DNA from: CAZZNQ01 sp964655775
GTDB lineage: Bacteria; Planctomycetota; Brocadiia; SM23-32
Reading direction: 5' to 3'
Length of the DNA stretch: 60,812 nt
Assembly: GCA_964655775.1 (NCBI GenBank)
Contig: CAZZNQ010000014.1
Location: forward strand, 1-60,812
Part shown: positions 1 through 8,164 of the stretch, piece after piece
Layout of the letters: every line of letters begins with the position of its first letter
Position numbering within the stretch: the stretch's first letter is position 1
Notes under the pieces: model-generated
Database searches by the model: none
Told to the model about the DNA's origin: nothing
Seen by the model: only the letters and a program-made list of their open reading frames with translations
Made by a program: the position numbers and the translations under genes

Positions 1-450
1 CTGGTGTGTATCACCGGCGCCGAGCCCCTGCTCCAGCGGCCGGATGTTGTCGAGCTGGCCAACCGGCTGCTGCGGGCCGGACACGTCGTTCTGATCGAGA
101 CAAACGGCACGGTCGACCTCGGTGAGCTGCCCGAGGACGTCGTCCTCATAATGGACGTGAAATGCCCGGCCAGCGGCGAGTCGGGCAAGACCCTCGAAGC
201 CAACCTACGGCGCCTTCGCCCCGGGGACGAGGTCAAGTTCGTCATCTGCGACCGTGCCGACTTCGAGTGGGCCTGCCGCTTCGTGCGGGAGCGCAACTGG
301 GGCACCGGCCCCGAGATTCTGTTCGGCCCCGTGCACGGTCGCCTGGCCGGGCGCGACCTGGCGGAATGGATACTCGACTCCGGTCTGAACGTGCGCCTCC
401 AGCTTCAGCTTCATAAGATACTGTGGCCGGACGCCGAACGCGGCGTCTGA
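1..450 (+). CDS. queE: 7-carboxy-7-deazaguanine synthase (QueE), C-terminal part
   Basis: The 3' part of a radical SAM gene that begins before the window; the reading frame is open from base 1 and stops with TGA at 448-450. QueE converts 6-carboxytetrahydropterin to 7-carboxy-7-deazaguanine in the queuosine/preQ0 pathway. Visible family features are ITGAEPLLQ (SAM-binding GGEP equivalent, with one Gly replaced by Ala), LIETNGT, MDVKCPASGE, DEVKFVICDR and the C-terminal RLQLQLHKILW, which is very characteristic of QueE. The N-terminal CxxxCxxC cluster motif lies outside the window. The next gene starts 35 bases downstream on the same strand. Identity is confident; completeness cannot be judged. 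Confidence 0.9.
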   Translation: MVCITGAEPLLQRPDVVELANRLLRAGHVVLIETNGTVDLGELPEDVVLIMDVKCPASGESGKTLEANLRRLRPGDEVKFVICDRADFEWACRFVRERNWGTGPEILFGPVHGRLAGRDLAEWILDSGLNVRLQLQLHKILWPDAERGV

Positions 451-485
451 CGCGGCCCGACAACCAGAAGAGAGGGAGCATCACC

Positions 486-1595
486 GTGGCTTGCGAACCG
501 AAGAAGGTCGGCGTGATCGGCTGCGGGAACATCAGCAGCATCTACCTGAAGGCCGGACAGGTCTTCGACGTCCTGGACATCGTGGCATGCTCGGACCTGG
601 ACCCGGGCAAGGCGCAGGCGCAGGCGGAGAAGTTCGGCGTGCCGCGCGTGTGCTCGACGGACGAGCTGCTGGCCGATCCGGAGATCGACATCGTCGTGAA
701 CCTAACCACGCCGGACGTGCACGCGGAGATCGCCCTGGCGGCCATCGAGGCGGGCAAGCACGTGCACACGGAGAAGCCGCTGGCGGTGACCCGCGCCGAC
801 GGCAGACGCGTGATCGAGGCCGCCGATAGGGTCGGCCTGCGCGTGGGGTGCGCGCCGGATACCTTCCTGGGCGCCGGCGGCCAGACCTGCCGGAAGCTGA
901 TCGACGACGGCGCTATCGGCCGGCCGGTGGCGGCGACGGCGTTCTTCACCTGCCGGGGGCACGAGAGCTGGCACCCGAATCCCGAGTTCTACTACAAGCG
1001 CGGCGGTGGCCCGATGTTCGACATGGGCCCCTACTACCTGACTACCCTGGTGAACCTAATGGGCCCGGTGCGGCGCGTGACCGCATCCGCGCGCGCCACT
1101 TTCGCGCACCGCACCATCACCAGCCAACCGTTCGCCGGCAAGGTCATCGACGTGGAGGTGCCCACGCACGTAGCGGGCGTCCTGGACTTCGAGAGCGGGG
1201 CCGTTGCCACCATCCTCACCAGCTTCGACGTGCACGCGGCCAATCTGCCGCGGATCGAGGTCTACGGCACCGAGGGCTCGCTGAGCGTTCCCGACCCCAA
1301 CACCTTCGGCGGTCCGGTTCGCATCTGGCGCTCGAAGGAGAAAGGCTGGGAGGACGTGCCGCTGACGCACGGATACGCGGAGAACAGCCGCGGGATCGGC
1401 CCGGCGGACATGGCGTGCGCGCTGAGTTCCGGCCGGCCGCACAGGGCCGCCGGCGAACTGGCGTTCCACGTGCTGGACATAATGCAGGCATTCCACGAGG
1501 CGTCCGACAGCGACGCACACGTGGAGTTGGAAAGCACCTGCACGCGTCCGGCGCCGCTGCCGGTCGATATCAAGGAGGGCGAGCTGGACGAGTGA
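486..1595 (+). CDS. Gfo/Idh/MocA-family NAD(P)-dependent oxidoreductase
   Basis: Predicted cytoplasmic sugar or cyclitol dehydrogenase of 369 residues. The N-terminal Rossmann fold begins with GVIGCGNISSIYL (GxGxxS dinucleotide loop). HTEKPLAV near residue 100 is the family EKP motif, whose Lys is catalytic in known members. GGGPMFDMGPYYL precedes the C-terminal alpha/beta substrate domain. A GTG start at 486 is chosen because AGAGGGAG lies about 8 bases upstream and the Rossmann fold starts right after it; the frame is open back to 423 but that stretch overlaps queE. The substrate is unknown. The gene ends 7 bases from the convergent ABC transporter stop. Confidence 0.88.
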   Translation: MACEPKKVGVIGCGNISSIYLKAGQVFDVLDIVACSDLDPGKAQAQAEKFGVPRVCSTDELLADPEIDIVVNLTTPDVHAEIALAAIEAGKHVHTEKPLAVTRADGRRVIEAADRVGLRVGCAPDTFLGAGGQTCRKLIDDGAIGRPVAATAFFTCRGHESWHPNPEFYYKRGGGPMFDMGPYYLTTLVNLMGPVRRVTASARATFAHRTITSQPFAGKVIDVEVPTHVAGVLDFESGAVATILTSFDVHAANLPRIEVYGTEGSLSVPDPNTFGGPVRIWRSKEKGWEDVPLTHGYAENSRGIGPADMACALSSGRPHRAAGELAFHVLDIMQAFHEASDSDAHVELESTCTRPAPLPVDIKEGELDE

Positions 1596-1602
1596 TGCGC
1601 CG

Positions 1603-3891
1603 TCAGGCGACCTCGACCAGGTGCTCGCCGCCCAGTTCGCTCTGCGCTTCCACCAGCTCGCGGTAGGGCGTGCAGCGCTCCATCAGCGTCGAGTGCGGAC
1701 CGAAGTCCAGCACGCGGCCGTCCTTCAGCATCAGGATCTTGTCGGCGTTGCGCAGCGTGCTCAACCGGTGCGCGATGATGAACGTGGTGCGGTTCTTGAT
1801 CAACTTGTCCAGCGCGTCCTGGATCAGCTTCTCGTTCTTGGTGTCCACCGCGGACGTCGCCTCGTCCAGGATCAAGAGCTGGGGATCCTTCAGCACGGCG
1901 CGGGCGATGCAGATGCGCTGCCTCTCGCCGCCGCTGAACCGGCTTCCCTGCTCGCGCGCGTCGGTATCGTACGCCTCCGGGAACTGCATGATGAACTCGT
2001 GGGCGTTGGCGATTCGGGCCGCACGGATGACGTCCGCCGGCTCGGCGTCGGGCTGTCCGTAACGGATGTTCTCGCGGATGGTCTCGCGGAACAGCACCGG
2101 GTTCTGACCCACTATGGCCAGCATCCGGCGGTGCGAGTTCAGGTCCACCTCGCTCAGATCGTGCCCGTCGACCAGGATGCGGCCGCGCGAGGGATCGTAG
2201 AACCGCGCCAGCAGCTTGATCAGCGTCGTCTTGCCGCTGCCGCTGGGACCCACTATGCCGACGGTCTCGCCGGCCTTCACCTCGAACGACACGTCCTTCA
2301 GCACCGTCGCGCCGGAGTCGTAGTTGAAGCTCACCTTGTCGAAACACACCGAGTCCTGTATGCCGTTCAGCTCCGGGCCGCCGTCGTTGGTGCCGACGGT
2401 GATCTCCGTGTCCAGCACGTCGAAGACACGCTCGGCCGACGTGGAGGCGTTCTCGAACTGCTCTGTCAGCGTCGCGAACCGCCACACTGGCGCATACATC
2501 AGGCCGATCCAGCCGATGAACATGACGAGCTGGCCCAGGCTGAACCCCGTGCCCTCGATGGCCCCACGGCCGCCGAACCAGTAGACCAGCACGGTGCCGA
2601 GCTGGGTGAGCATCATGAACGCCGCCGTGAACTGGGCGGAGAACGTGGTCGCGCGGATCATCTCGTTGCGGAACCCGCCGCTGTGCTCGTTGAACTCACT
2701 GATGGCGCGCTGCTCCTGGGCGAACGCCTTCACCGTCTCGATGCCCGGTATGGTGTCCGCCAGGTGGCCGCTCATGGCCGCGCGAATGCGGAACGCCTTG
2801 CGGAAGACCTTGTGCACGTTGTTCCGGTACCACTTGACCAGGAAGTAGAACAGCGGCAGCGGGAACCAGAGCATCAGCGTCAGCGGCACGGAGTTGCTCA
2901 GCATCCAGCAAAGCACTATGGCCAGCATGACCACGTCCACCAGGAACTGCTGCACCTGCCCAACGGCGAACTGCTGAAGCTGGGCGGTGTCGCTGGTCAC
3001 GCGCGACATCAGGCGGCCGGTGCTCTGGCGGTCGTGGAACTCCATGGACAGGTTCTGAAGGTGCGAGTACACCGACTGGCGAAGATCGTAGATGATGTTC
3101 TGAGCGAGCCGCGTGATGACCAGGCGCCGGACGGCGGCCACCATGGCCCGGCCCAGCAGCAGCGCGGCCAGCACGATGACCAGCGTGCCCAGAAGCTGCA
3201 TGTTGCCGCTGCCGATGGCGCCGTCGATCAGGGTGCGGCTCAGGCGCGGCACCGCCGCCGAGATGGTAGCGATGAACAGCGTCAGCGTAATGCTCGCGAT
3301 GGCCGTCTTCTTGTAGGGCACCACGTACGAGAGCATGCGGAACATGACGGCCCGCCTGCTCAGGCAGGCGCGGCAGATGTCGCGGTCGCGCGGCAGGAGT
3401 TGTCCGCACTTCGGACAGCGCCGGGCCTTGTCGGACGCCTCGGCGGTGGACTCCTCCACGTCGCGGTGGTCTACCTTTTCCTCGTGCTCGTCGGGGCATT
3501 CCCACGAAAGACGCAGCATCAGGTACTGCTCGAACTCCTCCTGGAACTCGCCGGCGGCGTCGGCCTGCGAGGAGGAGAAGCGAACCATGTCGATGTTCTC
3601 GTTCCAGGTGGTGACCACCACAAAGCCGCTGCCCATCAACAGCTTTGTCTTGACCAGTGCCACGTCGCACAGCGGCACCTCGCGCAACGGCTCTTCCCGC
3701 TCGGGCGCTATCACCAGCACCCGGCGATCCGTGACCACCAGGGCCTGGGGGCTGTAGTCGCCGTCGATGGTCATGTCGCTCTCGAAGCAGAGCGCGACCG
3801 TCTCGCCTTCGGCGAAAAGCCTGTCAAGCTGCGGTTCAACCCACTCCGGGGTATTGTCCAGCTTCCAGACGATGACTCTTTTCTTACTCAT
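1603..3891 (-). CDS. ABC transporter, fused permease/ATPase, cyanophycin-associated type
   Basis: A 762-residue exporter-type half transporter. The first ~125 residues form an unusual soluble domain (PH-like in appearance). A zinc ribbon follows at about 158-176 (CPKCGQLLP...CRAC). Then come six predicted transmembrane helices (about 180-480) and a nucleotide-binding domain with Walker A GPSGSGKTT, Q-loop VGQNPVLFRETI, signature FSGGERQR, Walker B LLILDEATSAVD and H-loop AHRLST, all intact. Ordinary MsbA-like half transporters are about 580 residues, so the N-terminal extension is the distinguishing feature. The DUF1854 gene lies 52 bases upstream on the same strand. This pair is known as cyanophycin metabolism-associated in Betaproteobacteria; the substrate is unknown. 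Confidence 0.87.
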   Translation of the reverse strand: MSKKRVIVWKLDNTPEWVEPQLDRLFAEGETVALCFESDMTIDGDYSPQALVVTDRRVLVIAPEREEPLREVPLCDVALVKTKLLMGSGFVVVTTWNENIDMVRFSSSQADAAGEFQEEFEQYLMLRLSWECPDEHEEKVDHRDVEESTAEASDKARRCPKCGQLLPRDRDICRACLSRRAVMFRMLSYVVPYKKTAIASITLTLFIATISAAVPRLSRTLIDGAIGSGNMQLLGTLVIVLAALLLGRAMVAAVRRLVITRLAQNIIYDLRQSVYSHLQNLSMEFHDRQSTGRLMSRVTSDTAQLQQFAVGQVQQFLVDVVMLAIVLCWMLSNSVPLTLMLWFPLPLFYFLVKWYRNNVHKVFRKAFRIRAAMSGHLADTIPGIETVKAFAQEQRAISEFNEHSGGFRNEMIRATTFSAQFTAAFMMLTQLGTVLVYWFGGRGAIEGTGFSLGQLVMFIGWIGLMYAPVWRFATLTEQFENASTSAERVFDVLDTEITVGTNDGGPELNGIQDSVCFDKVSFNYDSGATVLKDVSFEVKAGETVGIVGPSGSGKTTLIKLLARFYDPSRGRILVDGHDLSEVDLNSHRRMLAIVGQNPVLFRETIRENIRYGQPDAEPADVIRAARIANAHEFIMQFPEAYDTDAREQGSRFSGGERQRICIARAVLKDPQLLILDEATSAVDTKNEKLIQDALDKLIKNRTTFIIAHRLSTLRNADKILMLKDGRVLDFGPHSTLMERCTPYRELVEAQSELGGEHLVEVA

Positions 3892-3943
3892 TACTCATTC
3901 TCCGTTGCCGGCGTCCGCGCAGGGAGACCGGCGTTCGGAATGC

Positions 3944-4438
3944 TCAGCCGTGGTTTTCCATGAGCCGACGGCTGCCTTCATCAAAGACCCTGTCCCGGGC
4001 CAGACGGAACCGATTCCCGTCCACGTCCACAATGATCGTGTCGCCGCCCCTGAACCGGCGGAAGTTGTGCCGGTCGCGGACCATGAACTGCCGTTCTCCG
4101 CGGTCGGTCTCAACCGTCCAGACGGCGGCGTTGTTCGCTTCGCTGATGTCCATGACGCGTAGCACTTCGGGGATGTGGTAACGCTTGGCCAGCGCTTCGC
4201 TCAGCAACTCCCGGGATTCGCGATCCAACTCATCCAAGTCCCGGACGATGCCTATCTCTTCCGTGTCGCTTACCAGCGTGACGTAGTGCGTGGGATCGGA
4301 ATAGGGGAAGGCCAGCTTCGCGACGACCTTCTGCCAGGCGTCGCGGCCCTCGATTTGCACAGTGAGATTGTTCGATTCGTCCCGCAAGACGCGTACCGTT
4401 TCAGGCGGGAGGAAGCCTTCTTCTTTCGTATCGTGCAT
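3944..4438 (-). CDS. DUF1854 family protein, partner of the ABC transporter
   Basis: A soluble 164-residue protein with no signal peptide or membrane helix. The central part (KLAFPYSDPTHYVTLVSD, REEIGIVRDLDEL-type segment, LSEALAKRYHIPEVLRV) and the C-terminal FMVRDRHNFRRF match the DUF1854 family, seen beside ABC exporters and annotated as cyanophycin metabolism-associated. Here it is the first gene of a two-gene minus-strand unit with the ABC transporter. GGAG sits only a few bases before the ATG at 4438, a tight spacing. No cyanophycin synthetase or cyanophycinase is in the window. The molecular role is unknown; a regulatory or accessory subunit is an inference. Confidence 0.8.
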   Translation of the reverse strand: MHDTKEEGFLPPETVRVLRDESNNLTVQIEGRDAWQKVVAKLAFPYSDPTHYVTLVSDTEEIGIVRDLDELDRESRELLSEALAKRYHIPEVLRVMDISEANNAAVWTVETDRGERQFMVRDRHNFRRFRGGDTIIVDVDGNRFRLARDRVFDEGSRRLMENHG

Positions 4439-4889
4439 AGCTCCAGCGTGCCCCGTAGGCCGGTGCGTGGTTCCTGCGACGTCGGCCCGTCCGCCGTCGT
4501 AATGCGGGCGTAGCGCTGCGCGCAGAGGAGGAATCGGAGTCGCCGCCCTGACCGTTCGCGCGATACTGTCCCCGCTCGAAACGTACTGTGTGCCGGTTCA
4601 CGCGGTCCGAGCCGCAGCCCGGCAGAGGGGACGGATCAGGCGGGTCGGAAGCGATCCGACCTGAGCATTCGGCCTATGCTGCAAGCCTCCGCTCAACGAA
4701 GGACAGGGTGCGGCTCAGCCTCCACTCTCCGGTCCGGATAGGCCGGCTGAACCAATTGGTGGGTACTCGAAAGACACACGTGGCCCGGTGCCCTGCGCTG
4801 CGCCCCCAACCCGTCGCGCACCGCCGGTTCAAACATGGCTCTCTGTAGCTGACAGTCTCCATGACCGGTCCCACTTCAACACTTGCTCA

Positions 4890-4908
4890 CTCGCCGGTTG
4901 CCGGCGAG
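4890..4908. repeat. Perfect inverted repeat, 8-bp stem
   Basis: CTCGCCGG, loop TTG, CCGGCGAG. A GC-rich hairpin with no T-run after it on either strand, so not a classical intrinsic terminator. It lies inside the long non-coding region upstream of tRNA-Thr. Confidence 0.6.
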
Positions 4909-4994
4909 CTCCAGCCGCCAACCCTTCTTACGCTAGCTGACGCGTGTTGACGTAACCTTTCGAACGTCTCAATCCTCGAAAACTGATAAACCAA

Positions 4995-5024
4995 TAGCCA
5001 CGGACGACTTGCCGTCCATGGCTA
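4995..5024. repeat. Inverted repeat, 11 paired positions with one mismatch
   Basis: TAGCCA / TGGCTA outer arms and GGACG / CGTCC inner arms, separated by one C-A mismatch, with the loop ACTTGC. Part of the structured AT-richer stretch before tRNA-Thr; function unknown. Confidence 0.55.
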
Positions 5025-5117
5025 CGATTCCAGTATATGGACTTACGCCGGCGGGGTCAACCCCATTCTTTCCCCATAAATACTTTATTAGGGCATTTCG
5101 TAGAGCGTTGAGGCGTC

Positions 5118-5145
5118 CGAAAGCCCTGAATAACAGGGCCTTTCG
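5118..5145. repeat. Strong inverted repeat, 11-bp stem with one bulge
   Basis: CGAAAGCCCTG, loop AATAA, then CAGGGC, a bulged C at 5140, and TTTCG. The strongest hairpin in the non-coding block. It could be a terminator-like element, an RNA stem or a palindromic repeat unit; there is no evidence to choose. Confidence 0.6.
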
Positions 5146-5290
5146 CCGATTATCAACTCGCTCGGAAGCGATTCCATTTTCCCGAAAAAACCTATGGATC
5201 GCCCCGCACCAAAGGCGCAGATTCCGGGGACGTATGCCGCAGGCGAGAGTCGGGCAAAAGGCGGCGTCAACTGGAATTGCCGGGCGGAAA

Positions 5291-5299
5291 TGATATAAT
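5291..5299 (+). promoter_or_regulatory. Extended -10 promoter element for tRNA-Thr
   Basis: TGATATAAT: a perfect TATAAT (5294-5299) preceded by the TGn of an extended -10, ending 13 bases before the mature tRNA 5' end. No good -35 hexamer lies at 16-18 bp, which is tolerated for extended -10 promoters. Confidence 0.65.
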
Positions 5300-5312
5300 G
5301 CAAGACTCTGGG

Positions 5313-5387
5313 GCCAGCGTAGCTCAACGGCAGAGCACGGCTTTCGTAAAGCCGGGGTTGAGGGTTCAAGTCCCTCCGCTGGCTCCA
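5313..5387 (+). tRNA. tRNA-Thr (anticodon CGT)
   Basis: A complete cloverleaf of 75 bases including an encoded CCA. Acceptor GCCAGCG pairs with CGCTGGC (5377-5383), discriminator T at 5384, CCA at 5385-5387. D-arm GCTC/GAGC, anticodon stem CGGCT/AGCCG with loop TTCGTAA (anticodon CGT, reads ACG), T-arm GAGGG/CCCTC with loop TTCAAGT. It ends only 3 bases before the convergent stop codon of the next gene, so little room exists for separate terminators. No integration duplicate of its 3' end was noticed nearby. Confidence 0.97.
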
Positions 5388-5390
5388 CGT

Positions 5391-7979
5391 TCATTCGCAG
5401 GCCCGCACCCGGGCGCTCAGCAGGCGCTCCCACAGCCCGCCGCCGGCGATCGACCAGAACTCCCGCTCACGGCGCTCGTGTGTCAGTTCGTCCCACCTGG
5501 ACAGGAGCTTGTCGCCGCCCGGAAGCCCCGCCGTCAGTGCTTCCACGTCCGCCTCCGCCGCCGGCACCCGGACCTCGGGCAGCCCTTCTTCGGGACTCGT
5601 TTGCAGGCCCGCCGCAACCAGCAGGGCCGTCCGTCCGTCCGGACCGGCTGCCTGCCAGAGCTTCTCCATAGAGCCTCCCGATTCGCCGATCACAAAGCCG
5701 CGCTTCTCCTCGGTGCTCAGGGCCTCCCATGGCTGCGCCCGGTCGCCGGCGTCCCACGCGTCCCGCCATGTTTCCAGCAACATCTCCTGCGGCTCCACAC
5801 CCCGGAGCCGGCTCCAGGCTCGGATCAATTCCAGGGGTGGTCCCAGCACGCGGCTGCGCGCGTGATGCTGCTTCGCCATCAAGGCCAGCGCCAGACGGTA
5901 GGCCGCGCAGACGCGCCTCCGCCCGATGTCGGCTCGCTCGGCCGTCTCCGCGTAGCGATACCACGAACGCGGCAGCGACGGATGCAGCTCGGCCGCCCGA
6001 CGATAGGCATCCGCCGCCTCGTTCAGCCGGCCGAGTCCGGCGTAAGCGCGTCCCTGCACCAACCAGTTCTCCGCGTTGAGCGGATTGAGCTGCTGCGCGC
6101 GCTTGATCGCGCCCAGGGCCACGGAGCGGGCCGTCGGCGCCTTGCCGGACTCCGCGAGGGCCAGCAGCTCCTCGGCAAGATGCCGCCAGCCGGCGTCGTC
6201 GTAGGGCACCAGCTCGCAAATGCGCTGGTAGTGCTCCAGCGCCGCGGAGGCATCGCGGGAACTGAGCCCGTCCGGGGCCTGCAGGTACAGGCGGTCCACG
6301 GCCTGCCGATGCACCAGGCGGCTCGCGGCGGGCAGCACGGCCAGGTGCGTCCAGCCGAACAGGACGGCGAATCCACCCAGCGTCAGGCCAACTCCGAGCA
6401 GGCGCGGGATGCGCCACCGGTGCGGCACGGGCCGGTTGGTCCGCCCTACCAGAACCCCGGCGAGCACCGCGGCACTCCCGCCCAGCGCCGGCACGACGAG
6501 CGTGAACTCCACCGCACCGTGCGCCAGAAAGGCCCCAAGCCCGGCAAGGACGCCGGCGGTCAGCCATGCGTCGGGCCTGCAGCCGTGAACGACCCGGAAC
6601 GCGATGAGCCACACCATTCCCACAATCGCATAGGGCAGGAACGGTGCCCCTCGCAGCCAGTCCGGTCCGCCCGCCGGCACCGGCAGGAAGCTGCCCAGCA
6701 TGAAGTAGTCGAAAGCCAGCGCCAACGCCGCCAGCAATGGCCCGCCCACTGCCATGACAAGGTCGCGACGGGAGTCGCCGACGGACTGCCGGCTGCCATG
6801 CCGCCTCTCGCGCCACAGGGCCCGCACGGCCGGCGCCAGCACCGCCACCCAGACCAGCGCAAACGCCGCGAGGCCCAGAAGGCCGGTCTCCGCCGCCGCC
6901 TGCACGTACATGCTGTGCGCCGTCCGCGTCTCCTCGTATCCCGGGGCCTTCAGCATGGCGTACCACTCCGTCCAGTTGCCCGGGCCGATGCCCAGCGCGG
7001 GACGCCCGGCGACCATGTCGGCCGCGGTCCGCCAGTACTGGAGGCGCACCGTTAGAGATGCCGTGCCGCGGTCCAGAAAACGGTTCGACGTCGACACAAA
7101 CGCAACGGCCAGGACCCCGCAGATCGCCCCGACCGCCAGCACGGTCTTCCGCGAGAGCCTCGCTTTGACGACCGCGAAGACGCCGAACAGGCCCACACCG
7201 AATGCGAAGGCCAGCATCCCTCCCCGGCTGCCCGTCAAGAGCAGCACGGCGACCATGCCTGCGGCGAGGATCGCGCAGAAGGCTCCCCGGACATATTCGC
7301 GCACGCCGAAGGCCGCCAGTGCGAGGGCGCCCATCGGAAACAGGGCCATGATCATCAGACTTGCGAGTTGGTTGGGCGTGACGAAGCTGCCGTAAGCCCG
7401 TCCGGCGAGTATACGTTTGCCCAGATCGTTGGACAACGCCCGGCCGGTGCCCGCGAGCAGGCCGAACGCGTCCGGGTTCTGCCGATTCAGAGATGCGAGC
7501 GCCGGCATCTCGAACGCGTGATGCCAGGCCGCATAGGCCGCCAGGGCCGCCGCCGTCGCCAGCAGGCAGCTCAGGTAGAAGCGCATCACGCCTGCCTCGC
7601 GCCCCGCCTGGAGCACCAGGAAAGCGGTCAGGGCGTAGGTGAGCAGCACCAGCGTCCACTCCATGCCGGCGAACCAGTTCGCCGCACGGGCGGCCGACAC
7701 CATGCTGAGGGCGCAGAAGAGGGCGAGCGCCGTGCCCGCCGATCCGAACCGAAAAAGCAATTGGCCGCGCGCACAACCGCCCGACAGCCGGAACACCGCG
7801 GCGGCCAGTATGAGCAGCGCAAACGCTGTTGTCGACGCGAGAGCATAGGGGCGGCCGCACACCATCGGCCGGTACAAAATCGCCACCCCCAGTAGCAGCA
7901 CGGAAGCCGTCTGCATCCAGGCTGCGCTCTTCGCGCCTGGGCTTAGGGCCGGGCGGGTCTGTGGTTGCGGCGCGTCCAT
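5391..7979 (-). CDS. O-antigen ligase/Wzy-like membrane protein with TPR tail
   Basis: An 862-residue integral membrane protein. About 10-13 hydrophobic helices fill the first ~540 residues, with a Wzy_C/O-antigen ligase-type segment (TGSRGGMLAF, ALGIGPGNW, AHSMYVQAAAETGLLGL). A soluble C-terminal part carries TPR-like repeats (LNAENWLVQGRAYAGLGRLNEAADAY region, cited here by its first and last residues). Known members polymerise or attach surface glycans, or glycosylate proteins, at the outer face of the inner membrane. The start is set at the ATG at 7979; the frame is open to 8081 but a good TATAAT on this strand lies at 8054-8049. Divergent from prs. The acceptor molecule is not inferable. 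Confidence 0.82.
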   Translation of the reverse strand: MDAPQPQTRPALSPGAKSAAWMQTASVLLLGVAILYRPMVCGRPYALASTTAFALLILAAAVFRLSGGCARGQLLFRFGSAGTALALFCALSMVSAARAANWFAGMEWTLVLLTYALTAFLVLQAGREAGVMRFYLSCLLATAAALAAYAAWHHAFEMPALASLNRQNPDAFGLLAGTGRALSNDLGKRILAGRAYGSFVTPNQLASLMIMALFPMGALALAAFGVREYVRGAFCAILAAGMVAVLLLTGSRGGMLAFAFGVGLFGVFAVVKARLSRKTVLAVGAICGVLAVAFVSTSNRFLDRGTASLTVRLQYWRTAADMVAGRPALGIGPGNWTEWYAMLKAPGYEETRTAHSMYVQAAAETGLLGLAAFALVWVAVLAPAVRALWRERRHGSRQSVGDSRRDLVMAVGGPLLAALALAFDYFMLGSFLPVPAGGPDWLRGAPFLPYAIVGMVWLIAFRVVHGCRPDAWLTAGVLAGLGAFLAHGAVEFTLVVPALGGSAAVLAGVLVGRTNRPVPHRWRIPRLLGVGLTLGGFAVLFGWTHLAVLPAASRLVHRQAVDRLYLQAPDGLSSRDASAALEHYQRICELVPYDDAGWRHLAEELLALAESGKAPTARSVALGAIKRAQQLNPLNAENWLVQGRAYAGLGRLNEAADAYRRAAELHPSLPRSWYRYAETAERADIGRRRVCAAYRLALALMAKQHHARSRVLGPPLELIRAWSRLRGVEPQEMLLETWRDAWDAGDRAQPWEALSTEEKRGFVIGESGGSMEKLWQAAGPDGRTALLVAAGLQTSPEEGLPEVRVPAAEADVEALTAGLPGGDKLLSRWDELTHERREREFWSIAGGGLWERLLSARVRACE

Positions 7980-8048
7980 ATGGTACCTGTTCGGGGGGCG
8001 GGTAAGGGCCGGGCCTGGCAAGTGGCCCATCGGGCAAAGAACAGAACC

Positions 8049-8054
8049 ATTATA
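8049..8054 (-). promoter_or_regulatory. -10 element for the O-antigen-ligase gene
   Basis: Reads TATAAT on the minus strand, about 70 bases before the ATG at 7979. The -35 region is weak (around 8072-8077). It lies back to back with the plus-strand TATAAT at 8105-8110. Confidence 0.5.
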
Positions 8055-8104
8055 GCGGCGAACGGGCGCGGCCGCGAACATTCGAAATGGTAAGGGCCTT
8101 GGGG

Positions 8105-8110
8105 TATAAT
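8105..8110 (+). promoter_or_regulatory. -10 element for prs-argS
   Basis: A perfect TATAAT 54 bases upstream of the prs ATG. The matching -35 (TTCGAA at 8081-8086, 18 bp spacer) is poor, so strength is uncertain. Confidence 0.5.
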
Positions 8111-8164
8111 GGCGCGCCCGCCAGGGACGCCGTCCGCTGCAGCCATTCTCCGCGGAGCAAACAC

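Larger units (their letters stand above)
4439..5312. other. Long non-coding stretch before tRNA-Thr
   Basis: About 870 bases with no credible protein gene: the short frames have no convincing ribosome site or codon bias. The left part is GC-rich like the genome; 4940-5300 is visibly richer in A+T. Three strong hairpins (4890-4908, 4995-5024, 5118-5145) are listed separately. I looked for RNase P, tmRNA and SRP RNA signature sequences on both strands and saw none. It may hold an undescribed structured RNA or a decayed element. Confidence 0.6.

Noticed and set aside
5277..5299. A full -35/-10 promoter for tRNA-Thr using TTGCCG at 5277-5282
   Set aside because: The spacer is only 11 bp; the extended -10 alone is the better reading.
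4439..5312. RNase P RNA, tmRNA or SRP RNA gene
   Set aside because: None of the conserved core sequences of these RNAs was found on either strand.
4969..5433. A minus-strand 154-residue frame over the tRNA, with a segment like EPSTPALRKPCSAVEL
   Set aside because: This peptide is the translation of the antisense strand of a tRNA, a well-known false gene call; there is no ribosome site.
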